From positions 1-10,339 of the forward strand of contig JBHIEG010000044.1 of the NCBI GenBank assembly GCA_046760505.1: DNA of 10,339 nucleotides, given 5' to 3'. This document shows positions 1-5,614 of the stretch, piece by piece; positions within the stretch are counted from its first letter, which is position 1; every line of letters begins with the position of its first letter. A program made the position numbers and the translations under genes. The stretch comes from CAYFZR01 sp046760505 [NCBI: Candidatus Hydrothermarchaeota archaeon] (GTDB lineage: Archaea; CAYFZR01). A model generated the notes under the pieces. The model saw only the letters and a list, made by a program, of their open reading frames with translations. It made no database searches and had not been told where the DNA came from.

Positions 1-59
1 CTTTCAAAATTACAGAAAAGGGAATTGTAGTCTTTCCGGAGGAAAGAGTCTTTGACTAA
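1..59 (+). CDS. KaiC-like ATPase, C-terminal end only (5' truncated by window)
   Basis: Reading from base 3, the frame encodes FKITEKGIVVFPEERVFD and then stops at TAA 57-59. This is the typical tail of single-domain KaiC/RecA-like archaeal ATPases (PFxIT..GIVV). It matches, with a few changes, the tail KITDKGIVVFPEEKVFGA of the KaiC-like gene at 9046-9849. The ATP-binding part lies outside the window, so catalytic competence cannot be judged. It is followed after 18 bases by another KaiC-like gene on the same strand, which indicates a tandem KaiC pair at the head of, or inside, the KaiC-MinD-secretion ATPase operon. The call rests on about 18 residues, but the match to a complete paralogue in the same window makes it fairly safe. 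Confidence 0.75.
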   Translation, partial: FKITEKGIVVFPEERVFD

Positions 60-65
60 GAATAT

Positions 66-71
66 GGAGGT
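66..71 (+). promoter_or_regulatory. Ribosome binding site GGAGGT deciding a TTG start
   Basis: GGAGGT lies six bases upstream of TTG at 78-80. The nearby ATG at 64-66 is in another frame and would overlap this site. The Shine-Dalgarno match, and the fact that the KaiC motif (xKVxTGIxGxDEIL) begins right after TTG, support TTG as the true start. Confidence 0.75.
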
Positions 72-77
72 CAATTC

Positions 78-794
78 TTGGAGAAGGTTAACACCGGGAT
101 AAAGGGTTTCGATGAAATCTTGGGAGGAGGTCTTCCAAGAGAGTCAAACATCCTGATAGTTGGCGGTCCTGGCACCGGTAAAACGATGTTTTGCCTTCAG
201 TACCTGTACAAAGGCGCCTATGATTATAATGAGCCCGGAATATACATATCATTGGAAGAAAGAGAAAAAGATCTTAAAAGAAATGTGGAATCATTTGGCT
301 GGGACCTTGATAGTCTCATTAATCAAGGAAAACTTGAGATAATGGATGTGAGCACCACGCTAGTAGATGAGTACGAGGGATCCGATATTTCTCTCAGGGT
401 CATAGACATAGGTTCTCTCATAAATATTATCTTCGAGAGAGTTAAAAGCTTAAAAGCTCAAAGAGTTGCGATCGACTCAATTCCCACTCTTTTCTTACAA
501 TACGATAATCTCTCTTCTGTTAGAAATAATATTTTCAGACTTTGCAATCTATTATTAACAATCGGCTGCACCACCCTTTTATGCTCTCAAGCCGGTATCG
601 GTCAAATTGGAAAGTTTGGAATTGAAGAGTACATTGCTCAAGGAGTAATCGTGCTGAATCTCCAGAGATCCGGTGATAAGCTTGTACGATCTCTTTATGT
701 TCGTAAGATGCGCGGATGTGACCACAGTATGTATGTACATCCCTTTGAGATCACTCCTGAAGAGGGAATCGTTCTGGAGAAGATCATAAGGTGA
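78..794 (+). CDS. KaiC-like single-domain RecA-fold ATPase (ArlH/GvpD/KaiC superfamily)
   Basis: This 238-residue protein is a one-domain KaiC-type ATPase. The N-terminal family motif VNTGIKGFDEILGGGLP (4-20) leads into Walker A GGPGTGKT (29-36). The tandem glutamates characteristic of KaiC follow at 60-61 (SLEERE). Walker B is VAIDS (130-134, Asp133), and the late KMRG plus PFEIT..GIV motifs lie at 210-232. All residues needed for ATP binding are present. It starts at TTG behind GGAGGT. The stop is four bases from the next gene, whose ribosome binding site (AGGTGA) overlaps this stop. The single-domain architecture and the downstream MinD-type and secretion ATPase genes recall ArlH beside ArlI in archaellum operons, so a regulatory or assembly partner of the motor ATPase is a reasonable inference. 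It is not ArlH by identity as far as I can tell. Confidence 0.9.
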   Translation: MEKVNTGIKGFDEILGGGLPRESNILIVGGPGTGKTMFCLQYLYKGAYDYNEPGIYISLEEREKDLKRNVESFGWDLDSLINQGKLEIMDVSTTLVDEYEGSDISLRVIDIGSLINIIFERVKSLKAQRVAIDSIPTLFLQYDNLSSVRNNIFRLCNLLLTIGCTTLLCSQAGIGQIGKFGIEEYIAQGVIVLNLQRSGDKLVRSLYVRKMRGCDHSMYVHPFEITPEEGIVLEKIIR

Positions 795-798
795 GATT

Positions 799-1506
799 AT
801 GGGAAGATCACTTTCTTTAATTTCAATGAAAGGAGGCGTCGGCAAGACCTTTCTTACATTAAATCTAGGAGTAATTCTCTCAACCACTGGTAAAAATGTA
901 ACTATACTCGATGCGGACTTAAAAAAGCCTGATTTAGCATCTTTCTTAGACATAAAGGTTTCTACCTCCTTGCACGATGTTCTAAAAAACACAGCCTCCT
1001 TAAAAGATGCAATCTACGATGGTCCTAGCGGGGTTAAATTAGTCTGTGGATCTCAAATGCTAGAAAAAATATTTAATGCCAACTCTGAGCAGTTGAAGGA
1101 GGTCATCACAAATCTCCAATCTACATGCGATTATCTCTTAATTGATACTTCTTCCGGATTCGGAAGAGATACGATTTATTCGATTTCAGAATCAGATTTG
1201 AGCCTTTTAGTCGCGGTCCCTACGATTTCTTCCCTGTACGATTGCATTCGAGTAAACAAGATACTCAAGGATCTCGATTCGAGGCCGATAGGATTCGTCC
1301 TCAACAGATTCAAACGAACTGCAGGATCAACGTTCAATGAAAAGAGTATTAGAGAAATCTTAGAAATTCCTTTACTCGGCGTAGTCCCTGAAAACGAGGA
1401 TGTAACGATTGCAGAGGAGTTTGCAAAACCGGTGGTGACTCATCGTCCAAACTCTCCACCTTCACAGGCACTGGTGAAAATAGCTCAAGAATTATCGAGA
1501 TGGTAA
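799..1506 (+). CDS. ParA/MinD-family ATPase
   Basis: This 235-residue protein is a deviant-Walker A P-loop ATPase. KGGVGKT (11-17) carries the signature lysine (Lys11). The switch DADLKKPD follows (38-45), Walker B is YLLIDTSSG (112-120), and the base-recognition motif is VLNR (167-170). In most MinD/ParA proteins the Walker B region reads IDTPAG; here the Pro-Ala pair is replaced by Ser-Ser. Family members form ATP-dependent dimers that position cargo on membranes, poles or the nucleoid. The C-terminus (ALVKIAQELSRW) is short, with no obvious amphipathic membrane-targeting helix beyond the fold. It lies four bases after a KaiC-like gene and one base before a secretion ATPase gene. This resembles the TadZ/CpaE-CpaF pairing of Tad pili and the role of archaeal MinD proteins in placing surface machines, so a positioning role for the downstream motor is inferred. 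Confidence 0.9.
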   Translation: MGRSLSLISMKGGVGKTFLTLNLGVILSTTGKNVTILDADLKKPDLASFLDIKVSTSLHDVLKNTASLKDAIYDGPSGVKLVCGSQMLEKIFNANSEQLKEVITNLQSTCDYLLIDTSSGFGRDTIYSISESDLSLLVAVPTISSLYDCIRVNKILKDLDSRPIGFVLNRFKRTAGSTFNEKSIREILEIPLLGVVPENEDVTIAEEFAKPVVTHRPNSPPSQALVKIAQELSRW

Positions 1507-1507
1507 T

Positions 1508-3046
1508 ATGATTGAAAAATGGCTTTTTTCCTTGGAGTATGACTCCAAGGAACTTAAAGAGATGCCAGACGTCAAAGCCACGGACGTCTCCGGTGAAGTT
1601 TTATTCTCGTCAGGTGATGTCGAAATAGTCAAACAACCTAGGGATCCATTACCGAGATACATTGTAAAATCACCTGAGTTGAGTAAAAAAGAAAAAGAAA
1701 TGATGGAAGCGATATTTGAGAACTTCTTAAGCGATTCTCGTATTAACATAGATAAGATACCAGAAGAGAGGCTTGAAAAAGCAGTGAAAGAAGAAATAAA
1801 GAGAATTTATCTTGAACTTTACCCCGGGTCCCCAATAAACGAAACTATAGTCCATCAGATAATGAAAAAAACTATAGGATATGAGTTTCTGGACGATCTC
1901 CTGAGAGATGAAAACTTGGAAGAAGTAATGGTCAACGGAGCAGATAATAATGTATTCGTGCTCCATCGGAAGTTTGGAATGTGTGAAACTAATATAACAC
2001 CTCCCAATGATGATGCCATCAAAAGAATAATTGATAAAATCGCAAGGAGGGTAGGAAGGAAAATAGATCACGCGAATCCTTTATTGGACGCTCGACTTCC
2101 TGATGGTTCGAGGGTAAATGCTACCCTTCCTCTAGTAACCCTGAGAGGTCCTACCATTACAATAAGAAAATTTAAAGCCGATCCTTTAACCATAGTAAAC
2201 CTAATTAACTTTAACACGGTACCCCTTGATTTTGCTGCTTTTCTGTGGCTATGTGTTGATGGATTAGGTATCAGACCTGCAAACATTATCATATCCGGTG
2301 GTACGGGATCTGGTAAGACCTCCACCCTAAATTGCTTGGCCATGTTTATACCTGAAAACGAAAGGATAATCACCATCGAAGATACTGCGGAGCTGCAAAT
2401 CAGGCATCGGCATTGGATACAGATGGAGTCTAAGCCACCTAACATAGAGGGGCGCGGAGAGGTTAAAATGGATGCTCTTGTCAAGAACTGTCTTAGAATG
2501 AGACCTGACAGGATCATAGTTGGAGAGGTAAGAGGTGCTGAGGCAACAACCCTGTTTACAGCAATGAACACAGGTCATGACGGGTGTATGAGCACTTTGC
2601 ATGCAAATACAGCAAGAGAGACTATCACACGTTTGACCAATCCTCCAATGAATGTGCCGCAAATTATGATCCCTGCCCTAGACATCATATTGATGCAAAG
2701 CAGATTCAGACATCGTGAAATAGGCACTGTTCGCAGAATTACTGAAGTATCTGAAATTGCTGGAATTGAAGAGGGCAAAATACAGTTAAACACCATCTAC
2801 AAATACGATCCCATAACAGACACGTTAAAGGAAACTGGCGTTCCCAGTAGAGTAAGGATGCAACTTGCAGAAAGTTCTGGTTTCTCTGGTGCCGAGATAA
2901 ACAAGGAACAGAAGATAATGGAAATTGTTTTGAACTATATGGTGATTAGAGGTATAACCGATTTGGAAAGTGTTCGAAGCGTGGTAAGGGAATACTACAC
3001 TGACAGACACTCTTTAATCGAGAAAATTCAAAGAGAGATACGATGA
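1508..3046 (+). CDS. Type II/IV secretion system ATPase (VirB11/ArlI/TadA-like motor)
   Basis: This 512-residue hexameric-type motor ATPase would power assembly of a pilus, archaellum or secretion fibre from the cytoplasmic face. A charged N-terminal region (1-130) precedes the VirB11-type N-terminal domain (about 131-240, including EEVMVNG and LPDGSRVNATLP). The ATPase core has Walker A GGTGSGKT (264-271), an Asp box ITIEDT (288-293), Walker B RIIVGEVRG (335-343, Glu340) and a His box GHDGCMSTLHANT (356-368). The NPPMNVP..MIPALDIILMQ stretch (378-397) is typical of archaeal ArlI/TadA-like members. A C-terminal tail of about 90 residues follows. It begins one base after the MinD-like gene, so translation is probably coupled. 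No ArlJ/TadC-type multi-spanning partner follows: the next gene converges from the other strand after 23 bases, and no strong oligo-T terminator is visible there. The partner must lie upstream, elsewhere, or be shared. Confidence 0.93.
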   Translation: MIEKWLFSLEYDSKELKEMPDVKATDVSGEVLFSSGDVEIVKQPRDPLPRYIVKSPELSKKEKEMMEAIFENFLSDSRINIDKIPEERLEKAVKEEIKRIYLELYPGSPINETIVHQIMKKTIGYEFLDDLLRDENLEEVMVNGADNNVFVLHRKFGMCETNITPPNDDAIKRIIDKIARRVGRKIDHANPLLDARLPDGSRVNATLPLVTLRGPTITIRKFKADPLTIVNLINFNTVPLDFAAFLWLCVDGLGIRPANIIISGGTGSGKTSTLNCLAMFIPENERIITIEDTAELQIRHRHWIQMESKPPNIEGRGEVKMDALVKNCLRMRPDRIIVGEVRGAEATTLFTAMNTGHDGCMSTLHANTARETITRLTNPPMNVPQIMIPALDIILMQSRFRHREIGTVRRITEVSEIAGIEEGKIQLNTIYKYDPITDTLKETGVPSRVRMQLAESSGFSGAEINKEQKIMEIVLNYMVIRGITDLESVRSVVREYYTDRHSLIEKIQREIR

Positions 3047-3069
3047 CTCCCGATAACTCTAAATATAAA

Positions 3070-3546
3070 TTAGACTCTTAATCCGGGCTTGAGGAGGATT
3101 TCACATTCTTCTCCAAAAATCTTCAGTTCATGACGATAATCTTTATCGCAGGCTAATTCGATGGCAACACAGAAAGGAACTGCCCTGCCACACTGAATTG
3201 GAATGTTAGATTCTTTCATCCAAGTACAAGCCTGTCTGTAAGGACATTTGCCTCCCACTTTTATGTGTACAGTATCATTCTCTTTTTTAATCTCGAAGTC
3301 GTCTTTATCAAGAAGACCTTCCTTATCAAATATCTCTACATAGTCTCTACAAGCATTGGTAGGATCATCGGTAGGATCAAGTCTTAATCCTCTTTTTTTC
3401 AAGTAAATTTTCACTCCTTCCGACTCAACTAAATGAAAGTATAGTTTTAGGTTTCCAAGTTGTTTGCCTGCATTTGCAATGCCCCATATCCATGCATTCA
3501 TTACATTGAGCACTCCTTCAAGAGTTTTAACCATGGCCCTCACCAT
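3070..3546 (-). CDS. Cysteine-rich protein of uncertain family, possibly a V4R-like or methanogen-output-type sensor domain
   Basis: This soluble 158-residue protein has seven cysteines at 66, 101, 107, 119, 126, 133 and 148. Four sit in a CPYRQAC...CGRAVPFC cluster (101-126), which suggests metal, Fe-S or heme ligation or redox chemistry. The N-terminus is helical, and IANAGKQLG (23-31) resembles the xYNVGxExGR helix of V4R domains encoded upstream in the same operon. It may therefore be a divergent V4R relative, or the 'methanogen output domain' type found in archaeal sensors. I cannot confirm either by eye. The start ATG is fixed by AAGGAG six bases upstream. It is the last gene of the minus-strand cluster and faces the secretion ATPase gene tail-to-tail. 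No signal peptide or membrane segment is seen. Confidence 0.75.
   Translation of the reverse strand: MVRAMVKTLEGVLNVMNAWIWGIANAGKQLGNLKLYFHLVESEGVKIYLKKRGLRLDPTDDPTNACRDYVEIFDKEGLLDKDDFEIKKENDTVHIKVGGKCPYRQACTWMKESNIPIQCGRAVPFCVAIELACDKDYRHELKIFGEECEILLKPGLRV
3358..3379 (-). repeat. Short 12-base tandem duplication inside the Cys-rich gene
   Basis: GGTAGGATCA occurs twice with a period of 12 bases (plus-strand reading). It encodes the doubled DPT in LDPTDDPTNAC. It is in frame, so it looks like a small replication-slippage duplication and not a regulatory site. Confidence 0.6.
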
Positions 3547-3552
3547 CTTTTT

Positions 3553-3558
3553 CTCCTT
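3553..3558 (-). promoter_or_regulatory. Ribosome binding site AAGGAG for the Cys-rich protein
   Basis: On the minus strand AAGGAG is followed by six bases (AAAAAG) and then ATG at 3546-3544. This favours that start over the second in-frame ATG four codons later. Confidence 0.75.
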
Positions 3559-3601
3559 AAGTTTGTGTTGGAACTTCTCATCCTACTTCGCTAATAACGA
3601 A

Positions 3602-3895
3602 CTATACTGGCTTCAGTATATCGACTCTGGTGAGAAATGAAAATCCAAGCCAAAACGATACAGATGTGAATATGAATACCAATTCCAACTGCTCCATCAA
3701 ATCCACATAGATATCAAGCCACTCTATAGTCACGCAAAGCCGTAGTACTGTTAGCGCAATTAGTGCGGTTAACGCAAAAAACCATATCGGGCTTGCTATA
3801 TAAGTTTCTCTATAAATCATTGACGCATAAATTGCTGCTATCAATGATGCTGTGAAACCAATAAATTCTATTCCCGCGATAATAGTTATGTTCAT
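3602..3895 (-). CDS. Small membrane protein, three predicted helices (second of a pair)
   Basis: This 97-residue protein is mostly hydrophobic, with likely membrane helices at about 5-27, 35-55 and 66-88. The short polar segments include YRETYIAS (28-35) and an acidic stretch EWLDIYVDLMEQLE (58-71). I do not recognise the family. It starts with ATG overlapping the stop of the preceding gene in an ATGA arrangement (bases 3892-3895), so the two small membrane proteins are probably made in a coupled way and may form a complex. The helix number, the loop between helices 1 and 2, and an acidic residue near helix 3 are shared with the upstream partner, hinting at an old tandem duplication. A role as membrane anchor or sensor for the GTPase/V4R proteins is inference from position only. 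Confidence 0.82.
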   Translation of the reverse strand: MNITIIAGIEFIGFTASLIAAIYASMIYRETYIASPIWFFALTALIALTVLRLCVTIEWLDIYVDLMEQLELVFIFTSVSFWLGFSFLTRVDILKPV

Positions 3896-4158
3896 TTTAT
3901 CTTCCTCATTTTTTTATGGGAGGTATAACATGCCATTGCGAATATTATACAGCCGATCATTGCGCTAAAATGTTCTAAAAAATTAAATCCCGTTTCCCAT
4001 ACAAAATCCTCAACTATTGTAAAAATACTTTCCAGTAAGAGAAAGGTATACCCGGCAGTTAACCATCTCCATTTTTTATCCGCCTTTACAGTCTGTATCA
4101 TAAAAATAAAACCGGTTGATACCATTGCTAAGGCGAGAACTTCAGCTATTTCCACCAT
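3892..4158 (-). CDS. Small membrane protein, three predicted helices (first of a pair)
   Basis: This 88-residue protein has likely membrane helices at about 4-23, 32-50 and 62-80. There is a basic loop KADKKWR (25-31) between helices 1 and 2 and a strongly basic tail HKKMRKIK (81-88). By the positive-inside rule these place the loop and C-terminus in the cytoplasm. Helices 2 and 3 carry conserved-looking acidic or His residues (LLESIFTIVEDFVW; FLEHF), unusual for a simple anchor and suggestive of a ligand, ion or partner interface. The family is not recognised. ATG is preceded by AGGTGA at a good distance. It lies 31 bases after the small GTPase gene and overlaps the next gene by ATGA. The hydrophobic coding pattern supports a real gene even though it is small. 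Confidence 0.82.
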   Translation of the reverse strand: MVEIAEVLALAMVSTGFIFMIQTVKADKKWRWLTAGYTFLLLESIFTIVEDFVWETGFNFLEHFSAMIGCIIFAMACYTSHKKMRKIK

Positions 4159-4164
4159 TTGCCT

Positions 4165-4170
4165 TCACCT
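4165..4170 (-). promoter_or_regulatory. Ribosome binding site AGGTGA for the first three-helix membrane protein
   Basis: On the minus strand AGGTGA is followed by AGGCAA and then the ATG at 4158-4156. It is a near-ideal match to the anti-Shine-Dalgarno, in the 31-base gap after the GTPase gene. This suggests independent ribosome loading for the membrane pair. Confidence 0.7.
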
Positions 4171-4189
4171 GTCCATGTTCGTCCGCAAA

Positions 4190-4678
4190 TCATTCGATGA
4201 GTTTTAATAAAGCAGCCAGTAACTCTTCTACACCCTCTGCTTCGGTTGCAACGGTTCCTATAACTGGAATTTCTTCTGAAAGATTCATTTGGTCTCTAAC
4301 CAACCAAGGTTTCAAGGCTCCGTGCATATCTTGTTTGTTAGCAGCCACTACAAAGGGAACTTTTCTTTTCAATTCTATTTTATCAAGAATTTCTAACGCC
4401 TCTTGAAAGCTATCGGGGTCAGTGCTATCTACCACAAGTATTATTCCATGGATTCCCATGGAAAGAATCTCATGCATAAATTCAAATTCCCTTCTGCTCG
4501 GAGTACCAAATAAACGCAGTTCTAAGGAGTCAATTTTCCTGTCACCATAGTCAAAACCAATTGTAGTACCTAAACGCTCAACATGTAGGACTTTCTTGGT
4601 TAAAGATTCTACTAAGGTTGATTTTCCCGATCTATAGGTGCCGATCACTATTATCTTTATATCTTGCTTCGATCTCAT
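4190..4678 (-). CDS. Small Ras-like GTPase of the SRPRB/COG2229 type with altered switch II
   Basis: This 162-residue protein (from the ATG) is a Ras-fold GTPase. G1 is GTYRSGKST (13-21), G2 TTIGFDYG (38-45), G4 NKQD (114-117) and G5 GTVATEAEG (141-149), so guanine-nucleotide binding should be intact. The G3/switch II reads FGTPSRREF (57-65). The fused GTPase at 7202-8332 has FGTPGQERF at the same place, so the usual Gly and catalytic-type Gln are replaced by Ser and Arg. Intrinsic hydrolysis may be poor or depend on a partner such as the roadblock protein encoded nearby. Start choice: the frame is open to a GTG at 4717, but ATG 4678 gives the normal short N-terminus. Either start overlaps the V4R gene (by 47 or 86 bases), and no clear Shine-Dalgarno is seen for either. 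Confidence 0.88.
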   Translation of the reverse strand: MRSKQDIKIIVIGTYRSGKSTLVESLTKKVLHVERLGTTIGFDYGDRKIDSLELRLFGTPSRREFEFMHEILSMGIHGIILVVDSTDPDSFQEALEILDKIELKRKVPFVVAANKQDMHGALKPWLVRDQMNLSEEIPVIGTVATEAEGVEELLAALLKLIE

Positions 4679-5222
4679 TTTTTTTAAATTTTCTAAATCT
4701 TTTAACCTCAATCTCACAGTGTGAATCTTTTATTGCTCTACATTTGTTTTCAATGCCGTCTAAGTCTGTTTCAAATGTCTCAATTGCAACGCCTGTGATT
4801 AACCCTCGGAGGATATTGTCAGCAGGATATTTAGTCTTTTGAGATGTCTCTTCCAAAAAATAATCTGCTTCAGGTGGATTTGAAGACCTAACGATTAGAT
4901 GTTTCTCGTCAATGCTCAGCTTCACTATATCCAACAAGCCCCATCCTGCACTTGTTAGATATCTCAAAACAGTCCTTAACAGCTCTTCTGGATCATCTAT
5001 TTTTTTTCCTAACACTGTACCATCTTTGAATTTTCTCGTTAAATACTTGCCATCTTCAATTCCTGCGCTGTACAACACTGCTGCTGCACCTCTTCCCATA
5101 ATTTTTTCCACTTCGGTACAGAGAGTTCCCAAGCCCCCGGTTGAAATCACTATCGATCTAATTCCACCGACTCTTATAACTCCGTTTTTGCTCTCTTCGA
5201 AATTTATTAATTTTTCGATCAT
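4632..5222 (-). CDS. V4R-domain protein (putative small-molecule sensor)
   Basis: This 196-residue protein is essentially a stand-alone V4R (4-vinyl reductase-like) domain. GRGAAAVLYSAGIEDGKYL (43-61) is the helix that matches GTGAAGVLYNVGHESGRR in the V4R of the sensor gene two positions upstream. RGLITGVAIETF (139-150) and cysteines 161 and 169 match the end of the fold. V4R domains are known as ligand-binding modules (for example the phenol/xylene-binding part of XylR/DmpR-type regulators). The frame is open 44 codons further upstream, but that part is the reverse-frame shadow of the roadblock gene. ATG at 5222, eight bases after the roadblock stop, is the sensible start. The charged tail (KKNEIEARYKDNSDRHL) overlaps the start of the GTPase gene. 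Encoded between roadblock and GTPase genes, it is likely an input or adaptor to that switch (inference). Confidence 0.87.
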   Translation of the reverse strand: MIEKLINFEESKNGVIRVGGIRSIVISTGGLGTLCTEVEKIMGRGAAAVLYSAGIEDGKYLTRKFKDGTVLGKKIDDPEELLRTVLRYLTSAGWGLLDIVKLSIDEKHLIVRSSNPPEADYFLEETSQKTKYPADNILRGLITGVAIETFETDLDGIENKCRAIKDSHCEIEVKRFRKFKKNEIEARYKDNSDRHL

Positions 5223-5230
5223 TTTATCGC

Positions 5231-5614
5231 CTATAACGCCTTTAGTATTTCTTCTACTCGCTTTGCAGTTCTTTCCATTTGAATTAGTACCAATCCAAGG
5301 TTTGCATCCTTTTCTACCAACGTTACAAGTAAAGCCTCTTCTCCCGCTCCACATGAAACTATCTTTCCCTGATCACATTCTATTACTGTCTGAGAAAATT
5401 CTCCTTGCTCAAGTTCCTGAGCAGCCATCTCGCTTGTTCCTACTATAGCAGCTGTCATAGCAGCTATCCTTCTTGGATCTACGCCACCGGGTAAATCGTG
5501 AGCAATGATTAAACCGTCTCTTCTCACGATTCCGACCGCTATAATATCTGATAGCTTCCGTAGATCCTTTATCGCACCTTTAAGTTTTACCTTAGGGTCT
5601 CCTACCATTTTCAT
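5231..5614 (-). CDS. Roadblock/LC7-domain protein (MglB-like)
   Basis: This 127-residue protein is a single roadblock/LC7 domain. A first helix with IKDLRKLSDIIAVGIVRRDGLIIAHDLP (15-42) is followed by the diagnostic long helix VDPRRIAAMTAAIVGTSEMAAQEL (45-68). The strands carrying VIECDQGKIVSCGAGEEALLVTLV come next (77-100), then NLGLVLIQM and a final helix. Roadblock proteins dimerise and bind or regulate Ras-like GTPases; bacterial MglB is the GAP for MglA. Two small GTPase domains are encoded in the same cluster, so they are the obvious partners. The start is ambiguous: ATG 5614 overlaps the upstream TGA (TGATG), while GTG 5623 and ATG 5608 are also possible. I chose 5614 for the coupling arrangement. 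No clear Shine-Dalgarno site is seen. Confidence 0.93.
   Translation of the reverse strand: MKMVGDPKVKLKGAIKDLRKLSDIIAVGIVRRDGLIIAHDLPGGVDPRRIAAMTAAIVGTSEMAAQELEQGEFSQTVIECDQGKIVSCGAGEEALLVTLVEKDANLGLVLIQMERTAKRVEEILKAL

Noticed and set aside
579-992. Minus-strand open frame of 137 codons across the KaiC/MinD junction
   Set aside because: It spans two well-supported genes on the other strand and shows no protein-like motif.
2068-2571. Minus-strand open frame of 167 codons inside the secretion ATPase gene
   Set aside because: It covers the Walker A, Asp box and Walker B coding region of the ATPase; it is a shadow without recognisable domains or a start signal.
3047-3069. Possible bidirectional terminator between the convergent operons
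   Set aside because: The 23-base gap is A+T-rich but has no stem-loop or long T-run on either strand, so no terminator can be claimed.
4444-4463. Perfect inverted repeat TTCCATGG-ATTC-CCATGGAA
   Set aside because: It lies inside the GTPase coding sequence at the conserved SMGIHGI segment. Eight-base arms with no T-run or promoter nearby are most simply coding coincidence; it could be an operator only if conserved at third codon positions.
5223-5354. Open frame extending the V4R gene 44 codons upstream
   Set aside because: It lies inside the roadblock gene in another frame and has no V4R-like content (MWSGRRGFTCNVGRK...). The V4R similarity begins only after ATG 5222.
4912-5448. Plus-strand open frame of 178 codons opposite the V4R and roadblock genes
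   Set aside because: The leucine/proline/serine-rich translation is typical of an antisense shadow, and both opposing genes have clear domain matches.
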